64,000 bases of DNA from an uncultured Paraprevotella sp. (GTDB lineage: Bacteria > Bacteroidota > Bacteroidia > Bacteroidales > Bacteroidaceae). Below are positions 35,011 to 43,494 of this stretch, piece after piece (position 1 is the stretch's first letter; every line of letters starts with the position of its first letter). The notes under the pieces are model-generated. The model saw only the letters and a list, made by a program, of their open reading frames with translations. It was not told the origin of the DNA and ran no database searches. Location: positions 124,001 through 188,000 of the forward strand of contig URKA01000001.1 of NCBI GenBank assembly GCA_900548345.1. The letters are read 5' to 3'. The translations under genes were made by a program, and so were the position numbers.

Positions 35011-37869
35011 ATGATGAAAAAGATTCTGACTACTTTAGCCTTTCTTGGTCTGACGTTCAGCGTACAGGCGAAGAAAGAGACAATGAAAGAACCTGCGTAT
35101 GCCGGCTATCTCTTCGCCTATTTCGAAGGAGGAGGAGACAAGAACCTGCAGGAGCAGTTGCGCTTCGCAGTGAGTGAGGATGCCGTGAACTGGTACGCCC
35201 TGAACGGCAACCGCCCCATTATAGCAAGCGACAGCATCAGTGAAAGCGGAGGCATACGCGACCCGCACATCCTTCGCGGAGAGGACGGTTGCTATTACAT
35301 GGTGGCCACGGACATGTTCGTGGCAAAGAACGGATGGAAGGAGAATCCGGGCATCGTGCTGCTGAAGTCGCACGACCTGGTGAACTGGACGCATTCCAAG
35401 ATTGTGCTGGCCAAAGATTACGCCGAAAACTTCGGCGATGCCTATTGGGTATGGGCACCGCAGACCATCTACGACCGTAAGGCGAAGAAGTATATGATTT
35501 ACTTCACCCTTCAACGCAACGACCGCAAGACGCTTATCACTTACTATGCTTACGCCAACAAGGATTTCACTGGCTTCGAAAGCGAGCCTAAAGTACTTTT
35601 TTCAGCCCAATACGGTAGCATTGACAATGACATCATCTACAAAGACGGACGCTACCACCTTTTCTATAAAGGTAATACGAAGGATGAGAATGGAAAGGAA
35701 ATCAAGAACGGTATCCAGCAAGCCATTTCGAAGAGCCTGAAAGGACCGTGGAAAGAGGATTTTGCCTATCTCGACGCTTATGCCGGCACACGGACGCATG
35801 TAGAAGGAAGCGGTGTGTTCAAGATGAATGACAAGGACGAATATGTACTGATGTACGACCTCTACAGTAGCGGACGATATGAATATCAGACCTCAGCCGA
35901 CCTGATGAACTTCACCAAAGAGCCGCAATCGTTCCGTAAGGACTTCTTTCCCCGTCACGGTACGGTGATGTCCGTCACTTCCGAAGAGCTGGAACGGCTG
36001 CAACAGAAGTGGGGCTACGTGCTGACGCACAAGTTCGAGAGTAACGGCAATCCCATCATCCGCGACAAGCATACCGCAGACCCTGCCGTGCTGGTGGAGA
36101 ACGACACTTTATGGCTCTTTGCCGGACACGATGCGGAAGGCAACCAGAGAGGATATGTCATGAAAGACTGGCTGCTCTATTCAACCACCGACATGAAGCA
36201 CTGGACGGAACATCCCTCCCCCCTCCGTATCGACGACTTCGCATGGGCAAAGAGCAAACAGGCTTATGCCGGACATGTGGCCAAACGAAACGGCAAGTAT
36301 TATTGGTATGTCTCCACCAACTGGTGCGGCATCGGTGTGGCTGTGAGCGACAAGATTACCGGTCCCTACAAGGACGCCCTCGGAAAGCCGTTGCTTACCA
36401 ACGAACAGTGTTTCGCCTCGACACATAGCTGGGCATGCATCGACCCCGCCATCCTCATAGACGATGACAATACACCTTATATTATATGGGGAAACGGACA
36501 ATGCTATTACGCCAAGTTGAAGGACAACATGACTGAGATTGACGGAGAAGTCCGTCAGATTGATGTGCCCCGTTTTACCGAGGCCCCATGGATGCACAAA
36601 TATCAGGGCAAGTATTACCTGACCTATGCCACGGAGTGGCCGGAGAAGATAGCCTATGCCGTGGCCGACAAGATAGAAGGGCCTTACACCTATATGGGTA
36701 TCATCAGCGAGATTGCGGGCAACTCCAACACCACACATCCGGCAATAGTGAAATTCCGCGACCAATGGCTGTTCTTCTCACACAACGGCGGACTGCCCGA
36801 CGGTACAGGCTACAGCCGGTCGGTCATAGCCGAACCGATGTACTATAATGCCGATGGCAGCATCCGTCCGATACCCCCTACGGCAGAGGGCGTGAAAGAG
36901 ATGCCCAGGATGGGTGCTTATCTGATGGTGTACCACAAGGATGCCGACCACAGCCTGCACATGGCACTAAGCCGTGACGGCTACTCATGGAAGGCACTCA
37001 ACGGAGACAAGCCTATAGTGGGCGGCGACACCATCGCCCTGCAGCACGGTATCCGCGACCCGCACATCTACCGCGGTCCGGACGGTACTTTCTATATTGC
37101 CGCAACCGACCTGCACGTCTTCGGCCAGCGCGAAGGTTTCCGTGACACGGAATGGGAACGTGACGGAAAACTTTACGGCTGGGGCAACAACCGGGGATTA
37201 GTGCTGATGAAGTCACACGACCTCATACATTGGACTCATACCTCTTTCCGCATTGACGAGGCTTTCCCCGAACGCTTCGGCGAGTTAGGTTGCGCCTGGG
37301 CACCGCAGACCATCTACGACCCGGAAGAAGGCAAACTGATGGTTTACTTCACCATCCGTCCCACGGGTAAGGGAAAGACCAGGCTTTACTATGCCTATGC
37401 CGACGACAGCTTTACCCGGCTGATTACCGAACCACAGTTGCTTTTCGAGTATCCTGATGAGAAAGTACAGGTTCTCGACGCCGACATCATCCCCACAGGC
37501 GACGGGCGATATTGCATGACCTACTGTTCTCAGGAAGGGCCCGCCGGCATCAAGATGGCCATCTCAGAGCATATAAACCGCGGTTACAAGTATCAACCCC
37601 AGCAGATTGATGCAGAAAAAGGCTCGTGTGAGGCTCCAACAATGTACAAACTCATCGGGCAAGACAAGTGGTTACTGATGTATGACATCTTCTCTATCAA
37701 GCCACACAACTTCGGTTTTATGGAAACCACCGATTTCAAGACATTCCGCCACTTGGGGCATTTGGGCGACGGCGCTACGAAACGCGAAGGATTTTCCGAG
37801 CAGAAACACGGTGCTGTCATCCAGATTACCGAGGAAGAAGCACAACTTTTAGAGAACTATTGGAAATAA
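35011..37869 (+). CDS. Triple-domain GH43-type arabinosidase/xylosidase protein
   Basis: 952 residues from the first of two adjacent ATGs; signal peptide ending FSVQA. Three five-bladed-propeller GH43-like units follow each other. The first (about 28-340) contains GGIRDPHILRGEDGCYYMVATDM, the second (about 345-630) ADPAVLVENDTLWLFAGHD and YIIWGNGQCYYAK, and the third (about 635-952) HGIRDPHIYRGPDGTFYIAATDLHV (quoted in part). The first and third units are clearly related to each other (RDPH, LLKSHDLVNWTHS / LMKSHDLIHWTHT, CAWAPQTIYDPEEGK-type segments). The middle one belongs to a different GH43 branch. Such enzymes act on arabinan or arabinogalactan side chains. Last gene of the cluster, followed by a terminator. 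Confidence 0.88.
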   Translation: MMKKILTTLAFLGLTFSVQAKKETMKEPAYAGYLFAYFEGGGDKNLQEQLRFAVSEDAVNWYALNGNRPIIASDSISESGGIRDPHILRGEDGCYYMVATDMFVAKNGWKENPGIVLLKSHDLVNWTHSKIVLAKDYAENFGDAYWVWAPQTIYDRKAKKYMIYFTLQRNDRKTLITYYAYANKDFTGFESEPKVLFSAQYGSIDNDIIYKDGRYHLFYKGNTKDENGKEIKNGIQQAISKSLKGPWKEDFAYLDAYAGTRTHVEGSGVFKMNDKDEYVLMYDLYSSGRYEYQTSADLMNFTKEPQSFRKDFFPRHGTVMSVTSEELERLQQKWGYVLTHKFESNGNPIIRDKHTADPAVLVENDTLWLFAGHDAEGNQRGYVMKDWLLYSTTDMKHWTEHPSPLRIDDFAWAKSKQAYAGHVAKRNGKYYWYVSTNWCGIGVAVSDKITGPYKDALGKPLLTNEQCFASTHSWACIDPAILIDDDNTPYIIWGNGQCYYAKLKDNMTEIDGEVRQIDVPRFTEAPWMHKYQGKYYLTYATEWPEKIAYAVADKIEGPYTYMGIISEIAGNSNTTHPAIVKFRDQWLFFSHNGGLPDGTGYSRSVIAEPMYYNADGSIRPIPPTAEGVKEMPRMGAYLMVYHKDADHSLHMALSRDGYSWKALNGDKPIVGGDTIALQHGIRDPHIYRGPDGTFYIAATDLHVFGQREGFRDTEWERDGKLYGWGNNRGLVLMKSHDLIHWTHTSFRIDEAFPERFGELGCAWAPQTIYDPEEGKLMVYFTIRPTGKGKTRLYYAYADDSFTRLITEPQLLFEYPDEKVQVLDADIIPTGDGRYCMTYCSQEGPAGIKMAISEHINRGYKYQPQQIDAEKGSCEAPTMYKLIGQDKWLLMYDIFSIKPHNFGFMETTDFKTFRHLGHLGDGATKREGFSEQKHGAVIQITEEEAQLLENYWK

Positions 37870-37892
37870 CAAGTATCCATTATCAATGAGGC

Positions 37893-37928
37893 TCCCCTGT
37901 CTTTCCCATAAGGCAGGGGAATCTTTAT
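37893..37928 (+). terminator. Terminator of the PL11/GH cluster
   Basis: Stem TCCCCTG/CAGGGGA with additional pairing, followed by ATCTTTATAT, 24 bases after the GH43 stop. Confidence 0.7.
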
Positions 37929-37937
37929 ATAAGAAGA

Positions 37938-37978
37938 CCAAAAAAGGATGTACCATAATCGATACATCCTTTTTTGGT
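37938..37978. terminator. Bidirectional terminator between the GH cluster and tRNA-Gln
   Basis: Perfect stem CCAAAAAAGGATGTA/TACATCCTTTTTTGG with a ten-base loop; it can stop plus-strand transcripts from the cluster and minus-strand transcripts of the tRNA. Confidence 0.85.
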
Positions 37979-38048
37979 TGGGCTATCCGGTTTCGAACCA
38001 GAACTAAGACGACCAAAATGTCTTGTGCTACCATTACACCATAGCCCA
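37979..38048 (-). tRNA. tRNA-Gln (anticodon UUG)
   Basis: Minus-strand cloverleaf: seven-base acceptor stem TGGGCTA/TAGCCCA, D arm GTGTAATGGTAGCAC, anticodon loop TTTTGGT with anticodon TTG at 38014-38016, T arm CTGGTTCGAAACCGG-like. CCA is not encoded. The innermost anticodon-stem pair is A/C. A promoter box lies about 30 bases upstream. Confidence 0.9.
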
Positions 38049-38077
38049 ATCCTTGGGGCTTTCTTCCGAAAGCGGTG

Positions 38078-38085
38078 CAAAGATA
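38078..38085 (-). promoter_or_regulatory. -7 promoter box for tRNA-Gln
   Basis: TATCTTTG on the minus strand, exact TAnnTTTG, 29 bases upstream of the mature tRNA 5' end. Confidence 0.6.
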
Positions 38086-38122
38086 GGATAAATCTTCCTA
38101 TTTTACAAGTTTTCCGCCGGAT

Positions 38123-39415
38123 TTATTTCGCAATCAGCAGGAAATAGTTTTTCTTGCCACGCTGCACAAGCAAGTACTTGCCGTTCAGCAGGTCGGCATC
38201 GGTTATCATGCGGTCGAACTCCGCGAGTTTCTCTTTGTTCAGCGACACGCCGCCACCTTGTGTCATCTTGCGCATCTCGCCCTTGCTGGGGAAACACTGT
38301 GTATGTTCGGCCATCAGGTCGACGGCTTTCACACCGCCTTTCAACAGGTCGAGTTCCACTTCAAAACGGGGCACTCCGGCGAACACGTCCAACAGCGTCT
38401 GTTCGTCCAGTCTGGCGAGGCTTTCTTTCGTTGCCTTGCCGAAAAGTATGTTGCTCGCCTCTACGGCTGCGTCGTAATCCTCCTGGCTGTGTACCATCAC
38501 CGTGACTTCCTTGGCCAGTCGTTTCTGCAGTACGCGCTGTCCGGGGTCCTCGTCATGCTGCGCAATCAGCGCGTCTATCTCGTCCTTCTCCAAGATTGTG
38601 AAGATACGGATATAGCGTTTGGCATCCTCGTCCGCCACGTTCAGCCAGAACTGGTAGAATGCGTACGGACTGGTGTATTCGCGGTTCAGCCAGATGTTGC
38701 CTTTCTCCGTCTTGCCGAACTTCGTGCCGTCGGCTTTCGTCACCAACGGACAGGTGAGGGCAAATACCTCTCCGCCGTTGGTGCGGCGTATCAGTTCGGC
38801 CCCGGTAGTGATGTTGCCCCACTGGTCGCTTCCGCCCATCTGGAGCTTGCACCCTCTGTGTTCGTAGAGATACAGGAAGTCATAACCCTGAAGCAACTGA
38901 TAGGTAAATTCGGTAAATGAAAGGCCGTCGCGCGCTTCTCCGTTCAGACGTTTCTGCACGCTGTCTTTCGCCATCATGTAATTGACGGTGATGTGCTTGC
39001 CCACCTCGCGTGCAAAGTCGAGGAATGTGAAGTCCTTCATCCAGTCGTAGTTGTTCACCAGTTCGGCATGGTTCGACGCATCGCTGTCGAAATCCAGGAA
39101 GCGTGCCAGCTGGGCCTTGATGCACTCCACGTTGTGGCGCAGTGTAGCCTCATCAAGCAGGTTCCGCTCCTGACTCTTTCCCGAAGGGTCGCCAATCATT
39201 CCCGTAGCACCGCCAATCAATGCCAGCGGTTTATGTCCGCAACGCTGGAAATGTTTCAGCATCATCACGCCGCACAAATGACCGATATGCAGGGAGTCGG
39301 CTGTGGGGTCGATGCCCACATAGGCTGTAACCTGCTCTTTTTCGAGCAATTCTTCTGTTCCGGGCATCATGGTATGAATCATGCCTCTCCATTTCAGTTC
39401 TTCTACAAAGTTCAT
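38123..39415 (-). CDS. tyrS: Tyrosyl-tRNA synthetase
   Basis: 430 residues from the ATG at 39415 (MNFVEELKWRGMIHTM), the standard start for TyrRS. Class I synthetase with HIGH at residues 43-46 (SLHIGHLCG) and the KMSKS-equivalent in TKADGTKFGKTEKGN; GGSDQWGNITTG and FTYQLLQGYDFLYLY are tyrosine-binding segments. The C-terminal S4 RNA-binding domain is present (VSLNKEKLAEFDRMI, KYLLVQRGKKNYFLL). The fold and KFGKT variant match the eubacterial TyrS type. Confidence 0.96.
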   Translation of the reverse strand: MNFVEELKWRGMIHTMMPGTEELLEKEQVTAYVGIDPTADSLHIGHLCGVMMLKHFQRCGHKPLALIGGATGMIGDPSGKSQERNLLDEATLRHNVECIKAQLARFLDFDSDASNHAELVNNYDWMKDFTFLDFAREVGKHITVNYMMAKDSVQKRLNGEARDGLSFTEFTYQLLQGYDFLYLYEHRGCKLQMGGSDQWGNITTGAELIRRTNGGEVFALTCPLVTKADGTKFGKTEKGNIWLNREYTSPYAFYQFWLNVADEDAKRYIRIFTILEKDEIDALIAQHDEDPGQRVLQKRLAKEVTVMVHSQEDYDAAVEASNILFGKATKESLARLDEQTLLDVFAGVPRFEVELDLLKGGVKAVDLMAEHTQCFPSKGEMRKMTQGGGVSLNKEKLAEFDRMITDADLLNGKYLLVQRGKKNYFLLIAK

Positions 39416-39454
39416 CGTATTGAGTTTATTTTGTTTTCTACTTTCCAATGTTTG

Positions 39455-39462
39455 CAAAGGTA
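39455..39462 (-). promoter_or_regulatory. -7 promoter box for tyrS
   Basis: TACCTTTG on the minus strand, exact TAnnTTTG, 40 bases upstream of the ATG at 39415. Confidence 0.6.
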
Positions 39463-39548
39463 CGCCCTTTCCATGAGAAATGCAACTGTCTTTCTATTTT
39501 TTAGGAAAGGACGGCGGAAACCTGTTTTACGGTCAGGCATAAATCCTG

Positions 39549-39662
39549 ACAAGGAAACACCCCCTTGTGAGAGCAGCGGATTGCAGACAGGTTCACAGGA
39601 AAATGCCGACCTGTCACCAACACGTTCTTCACCTGTGTCCGACCCGATGCACACAGGTGAAG
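39549..39662. repeat. Palindromic intergenic repeat, copy 3 (three hairpins)
   Basis: The 319-base gap between tyrS and tatD holds three hairpins: ACAAGG/CCTTGT (39549-39568), GACAGGT/ACCTGTC (39586-39615) and CTTCACCTGTGT/ACACAGGTGAAG (39627-39662). The third shares TTCTTCACCTGTG with copy 1 and CACACAGGTG with copy 2; the second shares GCCGACCTGT with copy 2. No T run follows. Apart from these and the tyrS promoter I see nothing in the gap. Confidence 0.75.
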
Positions 39663-39734
39663 GATTCAAGATTCAAACAAAGCTGATTTTCAGAGAATTG
39701 CAAAAGCCTTCATGACACAAACGAGGCTTCTTTG

Positions 39735-40418
39735 TCACGCAAACAAGGTATCTGTTTTATTTACAGAAGGATGCCGGAACATGTCGTGCAGGTTGCTGCG
39801 GCATTGCAGGCCGAGTTCGGACGGAAGGCAACCGCGAAGCCGTGCCGCCGTATGGTACAGTTCCTCCACGGAACGGGCATCTTCGTCGGTCTCCAAGAAA
39901 AGGCGGACGGACGGGCATTCCGTCAGGCTCCGCGCGTTGAAGCGGAAGCCGAAACTCAGGTAAAAGCCCTTGTCGAGCAACTGACGGGCAAGGGCGGGCC
40001 CTCCGCGGAAGCCGTGTACGATACAAGGCACGGACGGACGGATGTCTTTGTGCACTTCGAGCAGCTCTCCCCAAGCCCTGACACAGTGAATCACCACAGG
40101 AAGCCCGTATGCGGCGGCCGCTTCCAGCTGACGTACGAAAACTTCCTTCTGAAGCGGGAACGGCGTGCGGCAACATTTGTCGAGTCCGGTTTCTCCCAAA
40201 GCCGCGCAGTGCGGCGAACGCCACAGATGTGAAAGACGGTCGAACGCCGGTCCGCAATCTTCGGGAATATGCCAGGGATGTATGCCGGCCGAAAACCATC
40301 CGGAGCCGGTGAGTTCATCCTCATCATGAGCGGAGAAAGGGTAAGGCAGGTTGCGTATCACTGTTTCCGAAGGTGAGACGGCCATCCGGTGGGTATGGAA
40401 ATTCAGGAAACTGTCCAT
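39735..40418 (-). CDS. TatD family metal-dependent hydrolase
   Basis: 227 residues from the ATG at 40418 (MDSFLNFHTHR); longer in-frame starts would overlap yidD. Amidohydrolase-fold metal ligands are visible: FHTHR, GIHPW, CAALGETGLD, PVVIHCVRAWGE, CIVHGFRGG and LETDEDARS. TatD proteins are DNases or exonucleases acting on damaged or fragmented DNA, though this short form (usual length about 260) may differ. It starts 4 bases after the yidD stop in the rnpA-yidD-tatD run. Confidence 0.88.
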   Translation of the reverse strand: MDSFLNFHTHRMAVSPSETVIRNLPYPFSAHDEDELTGSGWFSAGIHPWHIPEDCGPAFDRLSHLWRSPHCAALGETGLDKCCRTPFPLQKEVFVRQLEAAAAYGLPVVIHCVRAWGELLEVHKDIRPSVPCIVHGFRGGPALARQLLDKGFYLSFGFRFNARSLTECPSVRLFLETDEDARSVEELYHTAARLRGCLPSELGLQCRSNLHDMFRHPSVNKTDTLFA

Positions 40419-40422
40419 GGCA

Positions 40423-40665
40423 TTACGGCACGGGGTCATATCCGCTTCCGCCCCACGGATGGCAACGCAGGATGCGGCGCACGGCAAGGTAAAGCCCCTT
40501 GAAAGGACCGTGTTTACGGAGGGCCTCGATGGCATATTGCGAACAGGTGGGGGTAAAACGGCACGAAGGGGGTGTCAGCGGCGAAATGGCCGTACGGTAA
40601 AAACGTATGGGGAGTATCAGCAACGCAGCGAGCAGACGGCAGAAACGGTTCCAGAGTTTATTCAT
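40423..40665 (-). CDS. yidD: Membrane protein insertion efficiency factor YidD
   Basis: 80 residues from the ATG at 40665, overlapping the end of rnpA by 8 bases as in many bacteria. Family core: LILPIRFYRTAISPLTPPSC, RFTPTCSQYAIEALRKHG, RRILRCHPWGGSGYDPVP. YidD assists YidC-dependent insertion of inner-membrane proteins; here yidC is not adjacent. Confidence 0.95.
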   Translation of the reverse strand: MNKLWNRFCRLLAALLILPIRFYRTAISPLTPPSCRFTPTCSQYAIEALRKHGPFKGLYLAVRRILRCHPWGGSGYDPVP

Positions 40666-41089
40666 GAGGCAATGGTCCCGTGCTGTGAACAACGAATCTT
40701 TCGGCTATGCGCGTCAGCAGGTGGCGGATACATGCGTCCACCTCGGATGACGTGTGCTCACGGTCGGAAAGCCACAGGAAGGCTACGGCCAAATGTGTGC
40801 CTGACGCCTTGTCCAGGACATCCGTCAGGATATGCTTCTGCCTGCGGTAGGCCTCGCGCATCTGCCGTTTGATACGGTTGCGCCGGACGGCTCTCTTGAA
40901 ATGACGCTTCGAGACGGATACGAGCACCTGCACGGCTTCCTTGCCTTCATTTGCGGAAACAGGCATGAAAACCGCGCGTACGGGAAAAGACACCAGCGAT
41001 TTGTTGCCGCCGGCGAACAAGGCGTCTGTCAGGCGTTTGCTGCAAAGACGTTCCGATTTGTGAAATGTCGACACATGCTTCTGTTCCAT
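40658..41089 (-). CDS. rnpA: Ribonuclease P protein component
   Basis: 143 residues. Protein subunit of RNase P, which matures tRNA 5' ends. The RNR signature is KRAVRRNRIKRQMREAYR; the N-terminal FHKSERLCSKRLTDALFAGG and the basic strand VLVSVSKRHFKRA match the family. Slightly longer than the typical 115-130 residues because of a C-terminal extension. Overlaps yidD by 8 bases. No rpmH is next to it, unlike the arrangement in many bacteria. Confidence 0.94.
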   Translation of the reverse strand: MEQKHVSTFHKSERLCSKRLTDALFAGGNKSLVSFPVRAVFMPVSANEGKEAVQVLVSVSKRHFKRAVRRNRIKRQMREAYRRQKHILTDVLDKASGTHLAVAFLWLSDREHTSSEVDACIRHLLTRIAERFVVHSTGPLPHE

Positions 41090-41110
41090 GATTCTCTGTT
41101 ATGCTCGGTA

Positions 41111-41140
41111 AAAGAAAAAGGGTGCTGCGGAAGCACCCTT
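41111..41140 (-). terminator. Terminator of the metK-hemD operon
   Basis: Minus-strand stem AAGGGTGCT/AGCACCCTT followed by CTTTTTCTTTTA-like T-rich sequence, 19 bases after the hemD stop. Confidence 0.85.
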
Positions 41141-41158
41141 GTATATATCATTCAGGCA

Positions 41159-41902
41159 TCACCCGTTCTGTTTCTTGATGAAATCATCCAATGCTGCCGT
41201 GATGGACGGATACTGCGCCGTAGGAGCTTCCAAGTCCAAACGCAGTCCTGCGTCTTTTACAGCTTTGGATGTAGCCGGCCCGAACGTGCCTATGGCCACG
41301 TCTTTCTGGGCAAAATCGGGGAAGTTCTTCAACAAAGACTGTATGCCTGAGGGACTGAAAAAAATCAGCATGTCGTAGTCGAAGGCTTCTTCCGGCGTAA
41401 AATCATTGCTTACCGTGCGATACATGACCACCTCTTTGTGTACGAGCTTCTTCGAGTCGAGCAGATTGGCGATTTCGTCATTGTGCACATCGGAAAGGGG
41501 CACGAGGTATTTCTCCGCCTTATGCTTCACCATGGCAGGCAGCAGGTCGTTGATTTTACCGGTGGTTCCGAAGAAAACCTTGCGTTTGCGGTATTGCACG
41601 TATTTCTGGATATACAGCGCGATGGTTTCGGTGATACAGAAGTATTTCATGTCTTCCGGCACTGTCACGCGCAGTTCCTTGCACAAAAGGAAAAAATGGT
41701 CGATGGCATTCCGGGATGTAAAGACGATGGCAGTGTAGTCCAAAATGGATACCTTTTGCTGTCGGAACTCTTTCGCCGGCAGTCCCTCGATTTTGATGAA
41801 TGGTCTGAAAACCATCTCCACTCCATATTTAGATGCTATTTCATAATAAGGAGACTTTTCCGAAGAGGGTTGTGGCTGTGAGACCAGAATTTTCTTTATC
41901 AT
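41159..41902 (-). CDS. hemD: Uroporphyrinogen-III synthase
   Basis: 247 residues from the ATG at 41902 (MIKKILVSQPQPSSEKSPYYE). HemD closes and inverts ring D of the linear tetrapyrrole. It shows the divergent two-domain HemD pattern: ILVSQPQ, YTAIVFTSRNAIDHFF, FCITETIALYIQKY, VPLSDVHNDEIANLL, DMLIFFSPSGIQSLLKNFP and VAIGTFGPATSKAVKDAGL. The family is poorly conserved, but the SPSGIQS and TxxTxxA-type segments are clear. It lies 14 bases after the DUF4271 gene. Confidence 0.9.
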   Translation of the reverse strand: MIKKILVSQPQPSSEKSPYYEIASKYGVEMVFRPFIKIEGLPAKEFRQQKVSILDYTAIVFTSRNAIDHFFLLCKELRVTVPEDMKYFCITETIALYIQKYVQYRKRKVFFGTTGKINDLLPAMVKHKAEKYLVPLSDVHNDEIANLLDSKKLVHKEVVMYRTVSNDFTPEEAFDYDMLIFFSPSGIQSLLKNFPDFAQKDVAIGTFGPATSKAVKDAGLRLDLEAPTAQYPSITAALDDFIKKQNG

Positions 41903-41916
41903 AAGTATCAATATTT

Positions 41917-42903
41917 TTACAACAGTGTTTCTATCGTAAGCATCAATGCCTTCCAAAACGCGTAGGCCGGCAATATTTCGAGCGCACAAAAGTACACAAT
42001 TAAATGCAAAAATCCATGATTTTTCGAGAAAAAGATACCAAACGTCTTATAAAGCAACAAAAGTTTCACCATAACGAGCAATATACACAGGCACCATGCG
42101 ACATAAACGGCCGGAATATAGGAATAGACCGTTATCAGGGCAAGGGGAAACAGCAGCAACCCTTCGGCGGCAATGAGGAAAGAATAGGATTTTATCCACG
42201 ACTCCCGTTGTTCTTTGTCAAAAAATATCCAATTCACAAAGGCATAGAGAAGTTGTCTGACACCAAGGAATATCCAACAGCACAGGATGTATATCCCCAA
42301 CAGTTGGAAATGGGTTATGCCGACCATGAACAGGTCGACGGAGGAAATCGTGTGGTGGAACGCGAACAGGGCGGCCAGCAATCCTGTATGAAGATAGAGG
42401 AGCAAGGTGTGGCGCATCTCACGTCCGGTGGGCACAGAGAAAGAGTCACGGTGGGTTTGTCCGAAGAAAAAGTCTTGTGTCTGCAGCCGGATGTATTTCT
42501 TGCTACGGGCGAAAATCATCATAATCATGAGAAAACAGCACAACAGGATACCCGTCACGCCGTCATCGTTGCGCAACTGATAGGGCTTGGGCGAGGAAAT
42601 CATGCCGGAATAGCGGAAGTCCACTTCAGGATGGTCGTAGGGAGAGCGTGGAAACAAGGTCTCTTCATAGAACATCACCATGGAGTCGCAGGCAGTGTCT
42701 TTATCCGAAGGCACATCCCATCCGGGAAGGTTCAGCGTGTCCGGCCGCTCCGAACGGAACTGTTCCCGCTCCGGCATCTGTGTCTGCATGGCGGATGCGG
42801 CCTCTTCGGGCAGACTGTCGGTGATTCGCGCAGGATGGGATACTTGCGGACGGGTATGTCCTGCGGCGTCCTGCTGCAATACTGTCTGAATACTGTCTTT
42901 CAT
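41917..42903 (-). CDS. DUF4271 membrane protein
   Basis: 328 residues. The N-terminal ~110 residues are polar (Pro, Gln and Asp rich); then about six membrane segments (GILLCCFLMIMMIFA, LLLYLHTGLLAALFAF, LLGIYILCCWIFLGV, LIAAEGLLLFPLALITVYSY, VAWCLCILLVMVKLLL, LIVYFCALEILPAYAFW). The layout and the position before hemD match the Bacteroidetes DUF4271 family; function unknown. It starts 3 bases after the stop of the LOG gene, so it is part of the metK operon. Confidence 0.85.
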   Translation of the reverse strand: MKDSIQTVLQQDAAGHTRPQVSHPARITDSLPEEAASAMQTQMPEREQFRSERPDTLNLPGWDVPSDKDTACDSMVMFYEETLFPRSPYDHPEVDFRYSGMISSPKPYQLRNDDGVTGILLCCFLMIMMIFARSKKYIRLQTQDFFFGQTHRDSFSVPTGREMRHTLLLYLHTGLLAALFAFHHTISSVDLFMVGITHFQLLGIYILCCWIFLGVRQLLYAFVNWIFFDKEQRESWIKSYSFLIAAEGLLLFPLALITVYSYIPAVYVAWCLCILLVMVKLLLLYKTFGIFFSKNHGFLHLIVYFCALEILPAYAFWKALMLTIETLL

Positions 42904-42906
42904 GGG

Positions 42907-43494
42907 TTAAATCGCTGCGAACTTCCTTACGCTCTCATCCCACCGGGGAATGGTATACAACAAATCCACCGCCCCGGATACCGAAGAGGCTGTCTTCCAG
43001 ATGTCCAGATGTGACTTTCGCATGAAACGCTCTTCCGCCGCATGAGCCAGCATGCGCAGCAACGGGTCGTAATATCCGCCTGTGTTGAGGATAACAACAG
43101 GATTGAGGTACAGGCCGAGCTGCTTCCATGTGATGATTTCGAGCAACTCTTCCATCGTGCCGCATCCGCCGGGCAGTGCAATGACCGCATCGGAAAGGCG
43201 CGCCATTGTCTGCTTGCGGGTGTGCATGTCTTCCGTGACAATCAGTTCGGTCAGTCCGTCGTGCTGCCAGCCTTGTTCCACCATGAACCGGGGAATCACA
43301 CCGGTCACTTTCCCACCTGCCGACAGACAGGCATCGGCACATTCGCGCATCAGTCCGAGCGAACCGGCACCGTTGACCAGACGGATTCCGCGGAGAGCCA
43401 ACGTACGCCCTAACTCGCGGGCCGCTTCGACATACACGTCCGCCACCCGGGTGCTTGAGGCTGAATATACGCAGACCGACCTGATTTCATTCAT
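42907..43494 (-). CDS. LOG family protein (nucleoside 5'-monophosphate phosphoribohydrolase type)
   Basis: 195 residues, TIGR00730 type. Rossmann-like fold with the signature PGGCGTMEELLEIITWKQLG at about residues 108-127 and the phosphate-binding region LVNGAGSLGLM; in bacterial LOG proteins the equivalent of the second motif is usually GGGxxGLMG, so the Asn-Gly-Ala version here is a small variation. Such enzymes cleave the N-glycosidic bond of AMP or modified AMP. The ATG overlaps the metK stop by 4 bases, implying translational coupling. Confidence 0.9.
   Translation of the reverse strand: MNEIRSVCVYSASSTRVADVYVEAARELGRTLALRGIRLVNGAGSLGLMRECADACLSAGGKVTGVIPRFMVEQGWQHDGLTELIVTEDMHTRKQTMARLSDAVIALPGGCGTMEELLEIITWKQLGLYLNPVVILNTGGYYDPLLRMLAHAAEERFMRKSHLDIWKTASSVSGAVDLLYTIPRWDESVRKFAAI

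Noticed and set aside
37979..38048. tRNA-Gln as an integration site for the glycan cluster
   Set aside because: No integrase gene and no duplicated tRNA end near either border of the cluster in this window.
39412..39669. 85-codon minus-strand frame between tyrS and tatD
   Set aside because: It runs through the palindromic repeat and the tyrS promoter; no family resemblance.
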